A stretch of 35,272 nucleotides of DNA from Schoenoplectus triqueter (GCA_964058805.1 CAXKVV010000473.1:1-35272), one strand, 5' to 3'; shown: positions 1-11,259, counted from the first letter of the stretch. Notes: generated by a model from the letters alone, not told the origin. A program made the numbers and translations.

Positions 1-721
1 CTAAATTAATGGCGTTGGTAATTAACAAGCTCATTTCTTATTTGATCTGTATACAATATTCGCAAGATATTAAGATAGATCCAGATTGAATTGTGTCCGG
101 TGAAATTGTGGAAATAAGACTCAATTCATCCATATTTAATATGACCAGTAACTTTTCAGCGGGAGTAATATATTTTAAATAATTAATATAGTATTTTATT
201 TACTTTCTAATTAATTATTATAGTATATTTTTTATATTTATTGTCGATTCTTCATTGTAATGAAGAAAATATTATTAATAAAAAATAAAAATTTCTAATC
301 AGAATTTCAGTGAAAAACTAAAATATAACAAATTATACAAATATTATGAAAAAAAAAGAAATCGAGATGTTAATTCGGACCATTGAAAAAAGAAATCGAT
401 ATAAAAACTCAATGCCTTGAAGATATTGGATTAGAGATCGATCTTTATCTTGATCCCTTCTACTACATAAAAAAAACTACTTCTAGAATTAGATAAAAAA
501 TAATTTATTTCTAAATATAATTTTTTTTATCAACATAGAAATTATAGTTTTTTAATGAATTGAAAATAACATAAAGCCATAAAAATTTCATTTTTTAAAA
601 TTTAATTTAAAGATATTTTAAAACTAACAAAAAATAAAATAAAATAAATATTAAATATGACATGGCATAGGACATCATATAAAAAAAGAGCAAACAAGTA
701 ATGGTTATGTACCTCTTCATA
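1..721. other. AT-rich intergenic DNA, no gene seen
   Basis: Very AT-rich sequence with many A and T runs. No frame of convincing length or composition is seen on either strand. It lies just outside the left target duplication of the Mutator-like element, so it is the old insertion-site flank. Confidence 0.6.
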
Positions 722-731
722 GTCAAACCTT

Positions 732-850
732 AGATTTTTTTTTTTGTTTTGATAAAAAAAGGAAACTAGTAAAATTGTGCCGTTTTTGAGCCAATCTAAT
801 CTGGACCGAGTTTGAAATTTGATTTTAGATGTTTGGACCGAGTTTTAAAC
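732..850 (+). repeat. Left terminal inverted repeat of the MULE
   Basis: It pairs with 2672-2793 in inverted orientation with scattered mismatches and small gaps. It carries two direct copies of GGACCGAGTTT, at 803 and 835, the second forming a palindrome with its inverted copy. Confidence 0.75.
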
Positions 851-1147
851 TCGGTCCCAGATTTTTTTTTTATGTTTGTGTGTATTTAAAAATTACAAAA
901 AGCTGAGACCGAGTCTAAAACTCTTTCCAGACATCTGAGATCGAACTTGTTGAAAATCGTCATTATTATTGTTGTAAGAGTTTCTAACTTAAAGTTTATT
1001 TTTCGACAGATCCAAAACTGATCCGTATTCAACACTCTCATCTCATCAACATTGGACTATTAATTTTTCTATTTGGACTATTAATTTTTGTTGTAAAATT
1101 AAAATACACTAAAAGTAGGATTTATCGTTCAAATTATAAAGACGAAA

Positions 1148-2440
1148 ATGTTGTTGATCAATGTGTATCACGGAGGTCAAATCCTGAATAGTTTAACCGG
1201 CGCGAGTTATGATATTCAGGTCGCGTGCATATTTTTTGCTGACGAGATAATCAATTTTCATGATTTGAAGAAACAGATTCATGCTGGTTTGCTTCCTTGC
1301 TAATTTAACATCAACATTAGTGCACAGATCAACACTGTTTCAGTAGATTCGGGTGATTTTTTTAATAGTTTGTTTGAGCTTATTTCTGACGATATTTAGA
1401 GAATGATTAAAATAACAGCTCTGTATCAAATATTCAGGTATAAAACACCGGAGCTAATAGTTGAATCTGAACTAATATCCAATTCTGATTACTATGATCC
1501 GATTAATATTTATAGAAGTAGTAATTTAGTAATGGTTGAGGAAAGAACTCACTCCGAGCACAGGAGCAACCATCATCCCGTGTTCGGATAAAAAATATGG
1601 ATGTGGATGCAGATGAAAATAAAGAACAGGAAGAGTGACACATGAATGTTAAGGATGTTGACATCCAAAATGCAACAAATATAAATATGGATGAAATTAA
1701 GGATGCGATATATGTCAAAAAAATAATCAAAGAATGACAAATGTTTGTTCCTTTCATCAATTGGGGAATGAAACACCTGTATACATAATTTGCTGATAAT
1801 ACGGTAATGTCGTATGCATATAAAATTGATGAACAATTTAGTGTCTGTTAGCAATTCAGTAAAAAATCAGAGATGAAATTGAAAATCGCTGATTTTTATG
1901 TTTAACAGAATATAAAATTAGATGTAACAAATAGTAGCAAATCAAAATTAGTGATAAAATATAAAGATTGTAACTTCAAAATTTAAGCAATAATTATTGA
2001 ATTATGAGTTTTAATTATGTAATTTTTATTTAAAATAATAGAGACAAATGAGTCAAACGAAATATGAGATTAAATTAACGACGATGAGAATTGATAATTA
2101 TTGGTGTCAGAAATCGTAATTGACCGACATTTCATACGATAACTTGCTTATTGCTTGTTAATTTAGAAGATTGAATTATACTCAATACGTTAATCTATAT
2201 TATAACATTCAGTATTACATTAACACATAGTATGATCGTTGACGTAATTATGACAATAAATGAGATTAACCAATATACAACAATCCGATTATTAGACCAG
2301 ATTCAGCGAAAAATAACAAAGAATGGAGAAAAAATATACGCATTCCAATAATTATAGATGAAATGAAAGATCGTATGAATAAAATATCAACTCGAGGTCG
2401 AGGTTGAGGTCAAAGTCGTTTCAGCAAAATATGATTTAGA
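1148..2440 (+). pseudogene. Decayed MuDR-type (mudrA-like) transposase remnant
   Basis: Reading from the ATG at 1148 gives a stretch with NVYHGG near its start, then an acidic VxELISDD segment (about 1370-1400) and YQIFRYKTPELIVESE (about 1423-1472). This order resembles the N-terminal region of plant MuDR transposases, where a PB1-like segment opens with VYHGG. Further on, about 1950-1990 reads KLVIKYKDCNFKI, matching the part of the MuDR DNA-binding domain that usually reads LVVKCKxCxWRI. Several stops and frame changes interrupt it. No DDE catalytic core or SWIM finger can be made out, so the catalytic part appears deleted. The end near 2340-2440 (IPIIIDEMKDRM, then Arg/Gly-rich) is a guess. 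The family call rests on pattern memory, not a search. Confidence 0.6.
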
Positions 2441-2671
2441 TTAGAAGCTCATTTATGTTTTATTGTTATATTTATCAGAATAATTGAATTTTAATTGTTA
2501 TTATAATATTTTAATTTGTTTAATACTATTTTAGAACAATGTATTAATTGTGTTTATATTTGATTTTATAAAATTTTATTTTAATTTTTATTATAATATT
2601 TTAGAATAGTTTACTATCGTATTTTATGTTTAATATAATATACAAACGTAAAAAAATTTAAAATCAATTTT

Positions 2672-2793
2672 AAAATTCGGTCCGGACAATTAAGATTGAG
2701 TTTTAAATTCAATCTAAACTAGATAAATAGACACAAAATAGTTGCACTTTTATGAGTTTTGTATTTATTTTATTTATCAAAATAAAAAAATCT
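2672..2793 (-). repeat. Right terminal inverted repeat of the MULE
   Basis: Inverted counterpart of 732-850. It ends in AAAAAAATCT directly before the GTCAAACCTT duplication at 2794-2803. Confidence 0.75.
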
Positions 2794-2992
2794 GTCAAAC
2801 CTTTTCATGAGTCGGCGACCATGCTGTGACGTAGGTCCTTTTCTCTTGGGAAACAGCATTGCAAACTTTATGTTCACTGGCCCATGATCGGCGCATTTTC
2901 AGCGGATGTATTATTACAGATTCTCCTCAATCTTGTCATTCTTCTCAAATCGACGAACTTTCAGAATATTTTGAAATGGATTACCATCAACA

Positions 2993-3900
2993 TCAAATTC
3001 TGAGATCATAAAGAAAGAGGAAAGCAATTATTACCTGATAATGAAAAGACAGTTGAGAGTGGAATTGATGAGGTTCAAGAGGGGCGGCGCGGAGAGGCAC
3101 GGCGGGGCGCCAAGGCAGAGGCCGAGGGATAGGTAGGGTTATTAAAAAACCCGGACGGGTCAGATCCGACCCGCTGAACTCGTGGCCGCGACCCTTCCCG
3201 CCCCGACCCGTGACCTAACCCGTCAAACCCGTGACCCGTTAGAACCGACGGGTCTAACACAGACGCGGGCAAAAAAATTTCAAAAAAACCCGTGCTAGAC
3301 CCGATCCGTTTTGGACCCGTCCCGACCCGACCCGACCCGCCCAACCCGTGCAAACCCGCCCCCGACCCGTCCCGGAAATCCGTGCAAACCCGGAAAAATT
3401 CAAAAAAATATGGAAAAAATTAATTTTTTTGGTAAAAATATAAATAATTATATATTTTAAATATTCTTAATAATTATTTTTGAATTTTTCGGAAATTTTG
3501 AGAATTTATTTGAATTTTATTGAGTTATTTTTGAATTTTGAAAAAAAAAAATCCTTGGAACCGACCCGACCCGCCCCACCCTTGGACCCGACCCGCCCCG
3601 CCCTGCTGACCCGTCTGACCCGACGGGTCTAGAACGGATCGCGGTAAAACCCCCCAAAATGGACCCGTCCTAATCCGTCCCGTGAAAATCCGTTGACCCG
3701 TCCCAACCCGTCCCGCCAAAACCCGCTGACCCGTGCAAACTCGTCCCGACCCGACCCGTTTTTAATACTCTAGGGATAGGTGCCTGTGTCGCTGTGCCTC
3801 TTTTTTGAAAGATAAAAGAAAGAGGACGGAAAGGATCTGCCAATTGCCGATGTGAGTTGGGAGTTGAGAACTCGAGACAGCGAACAATTCTTATTCTCAT
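2993..3900 (-). pseudogene. Small open frame split by a hAT element; possible 5' exon of an organelle-targeted protein
   Basis: From the ATG at 3898-3900, removing the hAT element and one copy of its duplication gives an uninterrupted 86-codon frame ending in TGA at 2993-2995. The start, MRIRIVRCLEFSTPNSHRQL, and what follows are rich in Arg, Ser, Pro and His with few acids, as in mitochondrial or plastid presequences. Site II promoter motifs lie 75-130 bp upstream. A CAG/GTAATA splice-donor-like site sits at 3033-3037, but the next plausible acceptor is only 35 bp on, too short for a plant intron. A further 31-codon frame (2914-3009, minus) reads EFDVDGNPF and onward and ends at another GTAATA. 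The product is not recognised. It could be the truncated first exon of a gene wrecked by the hAT element and the MULE, or a chance frame. Confidence 0.3.
3134..3772. mobile_element. Non-autonomous hAT element rich in GACCCG repeats
   Basis: The ends are inverted repeats: TAGGGTTATTAAAAA at the left and, read from the other side, TAGAGTATTAAAAA at the right, each followed by a CGGGT-type stretch. An exact 8-bp target duplication, GGGATAGG, lies at 3126-3133 and 3773-3780. An 8-bp duplication with TA-starting ends identifies the hAT superfamily. Both subterminal regions are dense in GACCCG and CCCGTCCCG pentamers and hexamers, while the core (about 3400-3540) is AT-rich. No transposase frame is present; long open frames here merely reflect the short repeats. 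It interrupts the minus-strand frame at 2993-3900. Confidence 0.85.
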
Positions 3901-3974
3901 CCTTAATTCAGAAAACTGGAGAAGAAGCTGAGTAGATGGATGGGTTTAACTTTCATTCGTTTATCCCAAATAAA

Positions 3975-4032
3975 GGCCCAGCTTTATATCTCATTCTGGG
4001 CCCTTGTCAATGTCCTCGTTAAATAAAAGGCC
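3975..4032 (-). promoter_or_regulatory. Cluster of site II (TGGGCC) promoter motifs
   Basis: GGCCCA at 3975-3980, TGGGCCC at 3997-4003 and AGGCCC near 4028 lie just upstream of the minus-strand frame starting at 3900. TGGGCC/T clusters are common in plant promoters of ribosomal-protein and mitochondrial-protein genes. The position fits a core promoter for a minus-strand gene, but transcription is not shown. Confidence 0.4.
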
Positions 4033-5224
4033 CTCATTTTCATCTGAATATGTTTTTTCAGCTGCGGGTGGGGCCTGTATTTCTCTGTACATATATTGAT
4101 CTATATCTATTCCATTATGGGTCCAATATATCAAATCCTTTTTCATTTCTATGTAATCCACATACTAATTCTACAGAGAGATTTTTTATTTTTTTTGAAA
4201 AATTCTACAGAGAGAAATTTAGTGGACATAACAAAGAAAAAATTTATACGAATCCAATCAATGTATGAAATAGACACCAGCGTCCTATATATACGATCCG
4301 AGATATGACAACAGTACATCGTATTGATTTCGTTTTTTGTTGGGATGTGATCGTGTCAGTTTCTTAATAGTCACTAACACGTTGCATTTTGGACACAGAC
4401 AAGATGTTACTCCAAATGCATCAATGTTGCATAACACTAACAATAGGAATTAAGTTCCTCATCAACAGAGAAAATATTGTTGATTCATTATAAGGTCTTT
4501 TGATAATTGCTCGATAACGAAAATAATATATATTTTTATTCAAATTATCACATGGAAAAAAAGAACTAGATACCTTGATGAAGGTAGGTCTGAAAATTAG
4601 GTGAGACATTAACATCACTTAATGTTGTCTTTGAAAAGAAAATGCATTTGATCCATCTTTCTCTTCTTTGAAAGCTAATCGAATATTTTTCAAGCAAACA
4701 ACAAAAGAAAAGACGCATATTAGATTTGATTCTCCATTCTCAGGGCCCACACATTATACACATGCCTTCTTGTCTAATCAGTGTCTATGTCTAATATAAT
4801 TGTATTTCTATCCTACAGTGCATTACAAATGATGATAAATTTGATGTCGTAGTATGTTTATATGTTGGCCTCTAAAAAGAGTGCCGATACTCTTACAAAC
4901 TATTACTTGAATGAAAATGACCTGATATCTGTAAATCAAGGTTCGTGCCGGGGTTAATAAAGAGAGGGAGCATTAAATCGGAATAAAAAACAGAAATTAG
5001 TTTCATCCTGATAAATAATAACCACTTTTGTATATTTAAGTTAAATGATTCTTCACTCAGAGAAAAAAGTTGAATGATTCAATTTCCATCCTAATCTAAA
5101 GAAAAAACAAATGGAAATTAACAGTCTTTTTTTTGGAGTGAACGAGTAACAGTTTTAGGCCTTATAATTCCTTATAATCAGTTCAAATTGCTATATTTGA
5201 TTGATATACCATATAATTCCTAAT
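4033..5224. other. Intergenic DNA, no gene seen
   Basis: AT-rich sequence with only short, compositionally unconvincing frames on either strand. No RNA gene or transposon end was recognised. Confidence 0.5.
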
Positions 5225-5712
5225 TTATTTTTACTAGCTATATACCCGCGCGTTGCAGCAAACTCTTTTATTTAAATATTAAAATATTATAAAATAAAAT
5301 TTATATTTATCTATTATTAAATTATAGATTCACCATATTATAGAGAAAACTTATAATAAAGACTATATTTAATCTTAGATGAGATTTTTGCACAATATGA
5401 GTTAATGATTCATGATTTTTATGGCAAGAAAAGTAAATTATTCTAACATATATTATCACCATTAATTTCTTACCAAATATGCATAAGGTTGCTAAATAAA
5501 ATAATAATATTATGGAAATAATAGTATATATGGGAAAGAAATGGAGAGAAAGAGGAGATTAATGGACGCGATCACAAACGTTCGATCAACAAAAAATAAA
5601 TATTATCCGTCTAATTGAGGGATAAAATAGGTATAATAAAAATTTACCATGATAAAAAATGGACTCTCCAATTCTTAGATGCTTTATATAATAGTACAGA
5701 TATAGATATAAG
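5225..5712 (+). repeat. Probable dispersed repeat beginning with an ACCCGCGCGTTGC motif
   Basis: The stretch opens with CTATATACCCGCGCGTTGCAG, an abrupt GC-rich motif in AT-rich DNA. It ends near GCTTTATATAATAGTACAG followed by a short ATATAGATAT tail. A similar opening and a similar GAT-type tail are familiar from short dispersed plant repeats. No target duplication was found, so the boundaries and class are uncertain. Confidence 0.35.
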
Positions 5713-6469
5713 AGCTTCCCAAAACTTTTTGATATTTATTTTTTTCAAGATGCCTATTGTGAAATTAAATATACGTATTTATATCAGTGTTGAGAAACAA
5801 GTCCCATTATAATTTGTACCGTCCTTTGATGTTTATAAATCTGAAGACAATAATTTTAGTAAAGATGAGAATCTAAGCTATTTAACTCTTTAAATGTTCA
5901 TAAAAAACTTCATTGTCTTGATTTCAAATTAGTACGTTTTGTATTTTTGAGTTAATTCATTTCGAGTTAAACAAACCTAAATCACCTCAATTCTATTTTT
6001 TTTTTCTAACTCAAAAGATGATAATTATTTTGAGGCCAAAGTTCCTAGAAACCAATACTTGGCAACAACATTTACATTTAGTTTGTTCATAATTATAAGA
6101 AATTACATGAATATTAAGTAAGGTATCAAATATCCTTTAATTGGGAATAATTAATGTGCCTGCCGAAAGACAAACGAAAGTCCTAGAATAATAAACCTTT
6201 AATTGTAGCAGGAAAAGGGACATGCTAAGCCATAAAAGCTAAAATGGTTTTGCTGGTATAGAAACTTTATTTCAAGCTTTACAGTATAATAAGTCCTGTC
6301 TTCCTTTTGACGAACTTAGCAAGACTTGACACAGATTTAGCGCATGACGTCATTCATGCTTTGTCACAGAATCACGTCAAAAATTTACATTATCATTATG
6401 TTATTATTTTGTCATGTTCATTTCACAGTGGTTGTCAAAATCTGATGTCATCCGAGAATAATACGTATT
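5713..6469. other. Intergenic DNA, no gene seen
   Basis: AT-rich, with only short frames of no recognisable content. Confidence 0.5.
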
Positions 6470-6945
6470 CAGAACCAAATCGAACTTAAGTTAAACCGAG
6501 TTGAGTTAAAATTGAACCGAGCTAAAATTGAATCGAACTAAAATTAGGCCAAGCTGACTCGAACACAAACTTGAACTGAGGTCAAGCATCAGCCGAGCTC
6601 AGTTACTATAATTTTTATATTTATTTTTATTTAATCATAAATAATTAGAGTTGAAATAATTAATATTTTATTATTTTTATAATAGATTTGGAAAAATAGC
6701 CAATATCTTCACATTAGCATATACTTGTGCATAATTATAACATAAATAAGTATATATTATTAATTTTTGGATCAGATTAATTAATTTATCTATATTTTAC
6801 AAATTCTATAACCAAAGTACATAAAAATAACTAATATCAAGCTATTTACGAGCCAAGCTGAATCGAAACTAATAAACCCGAGCTCGAGCCAAGCTAACAA
6901 AAAATCGAACTGAACTCTTACCGAGCTATAAAAAAATTGTTACAG
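6470..6945. repeat. Degenerate GAACCGAGCT-type motif clusters around an AT-rich core
   Basis: Short motifs related to GAACCGAGC and GAGCTCGAGCC crowd the left (6480-6605) and right (6850-6935) sides of an AT-rich middle. This layout matches the hAT element at 20124-20664, whose ends are packed with GAGCCG and CTCGTTAA. I could not identify terminal inverted repeats or a target duplication, so it is listed as a repeat. Confidence 0.4.
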
Positions 6946-7180
6946 GTATACCCGACCTGACTTTTTTCTAATTATTTTTAGATTTAATGCTAATAATAAA
7001 TTATATATATACTAATTGAGATTAATTATATATTAATTAATCTTAAGTTACTTGAAAATATAAAAATTCTTTATAGTACTTAATTATGTTGTTAGAATTG
7101 GGTTAGTTTGATCAGTGACCTATTTGGATCGGATCAAAGAGATGTTAACCCGATTTTAAACGGATCAGGTCAGGTTGAAT
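6946..7180. repeat. Small inverted-repeat element
   Basis: CCCGACCTGAC at about 6951-6961 faces GGTCAGGTTG at about 7168-7177, with AT-rich sequence between and further GGATCGGATC-type motifs near the right end. It may be a very small hAT-like element. Ends and duplication are not resolved. Confidence 0.3.
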
Positions 7181-7984
7181 AAAGAAATTATAAAATAATG
7201 ATCAACCGATCGAAAAAAAAAGATAATTGTTACTTTTTCAATATTTTTTCTGTTAGTTTTTCATATTACTTACCGTTAAGGTGATTCCAAATTTATAAAA
7301 GAGGGAGCTGAGAACATGTTTTATAACTTTTATATTTTGAAATTTTCTTCGTAAGAATACAACTCTCCTACGATTAGGACAGAGATAATGGGACTGGGGC
7401 TACCTTCCCGCGTCAAACTCTACTGTTTTTTTGAAATGGAGATTAGGATTCTATTTTTCTAGATTAAACAATTTTTTTGATTTAATATTATAGTGATTTT
7501 CGTTTCGATGTTTTTCCACCGCTGGATCGAAGAGAACAAGTTCCCGCTTTTCTCTTGAAAAGCGACAAATTTTCACCCCCCACATCCAATCCCGCAAAAA
7601 TAAATAAATTATAAATATATATATATATATTTATATATTATATAAATTAATTTTATATTTTTAATTCATGAGGTGTGTGGCGATTCCTCCAATTTATCCT
7701 GTGAGTGCTTTCGTGATGATAATCTTGTATCAATTTGTAACGTAAGAATTTTAATTTTGCCCTTGCTTGCAATGTAATCTATCACTTTTTTTTTATCATT
7801 TTTGAAATGTTTTTCAATTTGCAGATTTTGTGTAAGAATAAATGAAGATTAAAGAAATTTTAGCAATGCAACATTTTCTCTTCTAATGAATTGGAAAAAA
7901 TATGTCGCAATTATATGTGAGAAATTATTATAATCCTTTTTAACTATTCTCCTTAACCGTCCTATATTGATATTATTATTTCTT
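7181..7984. other. Intergenic DNA with a short AT microsatellite
   Basis: Contains an imperfect (AT)n run at about 7612-7645. No gene recognised. Confidence 0.5.
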
Positions 7985-8200
7985 TCTCAACGTAGTGTTT
8001 TTTTTCGTTGTGTTTATCTCACGTCTCTTTTTGTTTTGCTCTATCCTTCTCTCTAGCCGTCTCTGTCTCTTTCCCTCCACTCTATTATTCCCTCACACTT
8101 CTCTACCATACATTTATCTTTCACATTTGTCTTACTGTCTATCACGTATCTCTCTCACATCACTTTTCTCTTCCTACATCTTTTTTCTCTCACTTGGAAA
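7985..8200 (+). repeat. Pyrimidine-rich tract
   Basis: About 215 bp dominated by C and T on the plus strand, with recurrent TCTCTC and CTTTT. Open frames over it (Phe, Leu, Ser-rich) arise from this composition and are not genes. It directly precedes the 8205-8660 tandem array. Confidence 0.6.
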
Positions 8201-8204
8201 TATC

Positions 8205-8660
8205 TATAATCAATATAAACACATTTTAACTTGATATAATCATTATGAATTATCAGTACAAACACTTTTTAACTTAATATAATAGGTTCAAATATTTAGT
8301 ATAAACACTTTTTAACTTGATATAATCATTATAAATATTTAGTATAAATAACTTTTATCTAGTATGTTCGTGCAAATATTTAGTATAAATACTCTTGAAC
8401 TTGATAAAATTGATGCAACAATTTAGTATAAGCATTTTTTAACTTAATATAATTAGTGCAAACAATATAAATAATTTTTAACTTGATAGAATAATTGCAA
8501 ATATTTAATATAAACACTTCTTAACTTAATACAGTTAGTGCAAACATTTAGGATAAGACTTTATTGTGATATAATCATTGCAAATATTTATACTAAATAT
8601 TTTTAATGGTATATAGTCAATGCTAACATTTAATATAAATACTTCTTTCTTTGCTTTACT
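8205..8660 (+). repeat. Minisatellite, about 10.5 copies of a 39-44 bp AT-rich unit
   Basis: The unit reads roughly CAAATATTTAGTATAAACAC followed by TTTTTAACTTGATATAATCA and a short tail. Copies start near 8253, 8297, 8340, 8382 and onward at 39-44 bp steps, with substitutions and small indels in each, so it is an old array. The TTAACTTRATATAA block is the best conserved part. Confidence 0.8.
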
Positions 8661-9219
8661 GGCTTTTATTTTTGACTTGAATTTTGGGGACAGAGTGAAG
8701 GAAGACAAGAACAATGTGGGGATATAGAGGGCATGATTAAGCGGATTTTTAAAGGAGGCTATTATCAGAACCGATTATATGCATCTTATTTAAAAATAAA
8801 AAATATTCAAAATTAAAAAGTTATTTAAAAATAAAAGTTATTTAAAAATAAAAGTTATTAAAAAAATAAAATTAAAAACTTGCATATGATGATAGGATAA
8901 TGTCTAGCAGGAATACAGGATCTGAAAAAGGAAAATAAATTCAAGTCAATGAGAGCCAGGACCAACGGAAGCCGATCAAGATTCGTTGATGTGTCTCGCC
9001 ATTTTCCAGCAAGTTGCTTGACATAACAATCTTTTTTCTTTTCTTTTTTTTGTCTTTCTCGGCCACTTCCTTCAGACGCCATAAAAGAAATGGAATTGGC
9101 ATGTGCGCCACGCGGTAAGAAAACTATGAATTCAGATGTTGCTGCATAAATTTTGAAAAGCGTGTTCTGTGGGACCGCCAAAACAGAAATTTTAAAGAAA
9201 AAGAGAAGCCCTTATCTCC
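8661..9219. other. Intergenic DNA with a short tandem AAAGTTATTTAAAAATAA repeat
   Basis: About three copies of the 18-bp unit lie at 8800-8870. The minus-strand 107-codon frame at 8858-9181 has no recognisable domain and crosses this low-complexity stretch; I do not call it a gene. Confidence 0.45.
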
Positions 9220-9227
9220 ATTTCTTG

Positions 9228-9501
9228 TATAGGTTTCAGGCGGGTTTAATTTTCTCAAAGAAATCTGATCGGGTCGGGTCGGGTCAATTTATATGTTGTG
9301 TTTTTTTTCAGATTTTCGATAAATTTCGATTGGATTAAAGTTTATTTGATCTCGGGTCGGGTCGGATCAGATCAGATTCGGATCGGATCGAATCAGTTTG
9401 ACTTTTTGAAAAAAATCAGGTCGGGTCGGGTTCGGGTTCGGGTTTGGATTCGAGTTGGCTCAGGTGAGTTTCTCAGGTCGGATCGGATTTTGCCACCTCT
9501 A
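9228..9501. mobile_element. Small hAT-like element rich in GGGTCGG/GGATCGG
   Basis: The right end, TTTTGCCACCTCTA, reads TAGAGGTGGCAAAA from the other side, a typical plant hAT terminus. The left end TATAGGTTTCAGGCGGGT is a weaker match. Flanks ATTTCTTG (9220-9227) and ATTTTTTA (9502-9509) agree at six of eight positions, consistent with an eroded 8-bp duplication. Inside, GGGTCGG and GGATCGG motifs are dense, as in the 3134-3772 element. Confidence 0.5.
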
Positions 9502-9509
9502 ATTTTTTA

Positions 9510-10847
9510 GGCACTTTTACATATTCGTCCTTCTCTATTATTATTTTTGGATTGCATAATCTTATTATTTTGATGAGAATCATCAGATCAGAAATAAATG
9601 AATTAGATTGATTTATCTTTTTCTTCTCTTTCTCATTTTATCTCTTTGAGATCCATCTGATCTGTCCGTTTATTGATCTGACGATTCTAATCGGAAAATA
9701 AGAGTCATATTATTCTGAAAAGAATAACAATAAATTAGGACACCCTTTTCCGACCTTAAATTTTTACTAGTACGTTTAGACTGGGGTGGAACCAGAAACG
9801 ATCGATAGGGGTTGATCGGTTCAAATAAATAGAATGTTTGGGTTAAAAGAAAATCTATTTTTTACCGTACAACCTTTATTTTTCAGTAAACCGAGTGAGT
9901 GACCGAACGCCGGCTGACGCCTACCTTGATTCAACCCCTGTGTTTAAAGTATCGAATTACAGTTTTTTTCTACTTATATATATTATAAATAGTGTATGAA
10001 CTAATTTTTCTAAAATATATTATTTATTTATAATAAAAATTAGTGTTAGAACAGTAGTAATTTTGTCGGTTACAAATATAATAATTAAAAAAATGAATAA
10101 TTAAAGTTATGGGATCAGAGTCCTACATTTCTGCCTCGGGAACAGTATGGGAACAGTAGTAATTTTATACTTTCTGACGTATTTTTACAATATTTTCTTC
10201 TTTCAAATCGTTATAAAATAGTTAAACTTATTTTCTAAAATGTCATATTCCCTAATGTTACTAATGGTTTTCACTAAAAAATGTTAGTAAATTGGTGTTA
10301 GAAAAGTCCAGTTCTGTTGTAATGCAAGTGTCAATTACATTTCCTTCGTTGGAAGATTCGATTGTTTAATTCGCTCCATCCAAATATGAAATATTAATTC
10401 CATATTGAAGCGAACAAGTACAAGTCAGATCAGATGTCAATGGGTACGATTGCTGTTGTCGCCTTACTCGTGGGATGTCAATGGGTACGATACGGATCAG
10501 ATAAAGGTATTTCATTATTATATCCATATAAAATTACTATTATTCATATCTCATGATTACCCACTAAAATTAAACTTATATGTAATCTATCTTTATTCAT
10601 TAAAATAAATGGTTAACAAAACAATAGCAGATGTTTACGAATAATACTAATATATTACTTAGTTCATCATTATTTAAAAAAATATACATACTAATTTCTT
10701 TCATACAAATATATCTTTATTTTGCTAGAATGAAATTAAAGTATAACAATGCATTCAATTATGGCTTGAGTCATTCAAAACAAATAAATTAAGAAAATAC
10801 AAACATATCTTGTTAAATTTTTTAACTATAAAAAAAGGTTTAGGTTA
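9510..10847. other. Intergenic DNA with an 18-bp direct duplication
   Basis: GATGTCAATGGGTACGAT occurs at 10433-10450 and again, identically, at 10474-10491. A GAACAGTAGTAATTTT block also occurs twice near 10049 and 10151. No gene was recognised; the 67-codon frame at 10405-10608 spans the duplicated piece and has no known features. Confidence 0.5.
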
Positions 10848-10860
10848 ACTCAAAAATAAA

Positions 10861-11246
10861 GGGTTAGGCTATGGTACTACGCGCAGTTAATGATCAAATT
10901 TGCTACAGATTAAAAAATATAGTTAAATCAACTTGAAATCTTAATTTATGGGTCTCAATAAATTCTTTATAAAAAATTATATTTTTTTGACTTTTTTAAG
11001 TATTAGTTTTGGATTTTTAAAAATGACCTAAAAGATATATATTATTTTGTTATTATTATAGAATCATCTTAAAAAATCCAAAACTAATACTTAAAAAATT
11101 TAAAAAATAGAATTTTTTATATATCCCATCATATTTTGATAGAAATAATTTATTGAGATTCATAAAATAAGATTTTGAAATGATTTACCTATATTTTTGA
11201 GTTCGTAGCAAATTTAATCATCAACTACGCGTAGCATCATAGCCTA
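10861..11246. mobile_element. Foldback MITE-like element with a 13-bp flanking repeat
   Basis: The two halves are inverted copies. The outer arms share TTAGGCTATG, ACTACGCG and AAATTTGCTAC, and the inner arms contain a perfect AAGTATTAGTTTTGGATTTTT pair (about 10999-11019 and 11072-11092). The arms are about 170 bp with about 50 bp between them. ACTCAAAAATAAA occurs at both flanks (10848-10860 and 11247-11259). A single strand would fold into a very long hairpin. No coding capacity. Superfamily is unclear, since a 13-bp duplication is longer than usual. Confidence 0.75.
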
Positions 11247-11259
11247 ACTCAAAAATAAA

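Larger units (their letters stand above)
732..2793 (+). mobile_element. Mutator-like element (MULE) with long inverted ends
   Basis: The left end (732 to about 850) and the right end (about 2672 to 2793) are imperfect inverted repeats of roughly 120 bp. Both start with AGATTT followed by T runs and TTTTGATAAA, and both contain a GGACCGA motif further in. The element is flanked by an exact 10-bp direct repeat, GTCAAACCTT, at 722-731 and 2794-2803. A 9-11 bp duplication plus long inverted ends is characteristic of Mutator-like elements. The interior holds a decayed MuDR-type reading frame on the plus strand. The left inverted repeat also contains a 23-bp near-perfect palindrome (835-857) built from the GGACCGAGTTT motif. 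The transposase frame is broken, so the copy is non-autonomous. Superfamily assignment is firm from ends plus duplication; the family within it is unknown. Confidence 0.85.

Noticed and set aside
3075..3719. Minus-strand frames rich in Gly, Arg, Ser and Thr
   Set aside because: They are translations of GACCCG-type repeats in the hAT element; no codon structure or domain.
7995..8234. Two overlapping plus-strand frames rich in Phe, Leu and Ser
   Set aside because: Both arise from the pyrimidine-rich tract and overlap in different frames.
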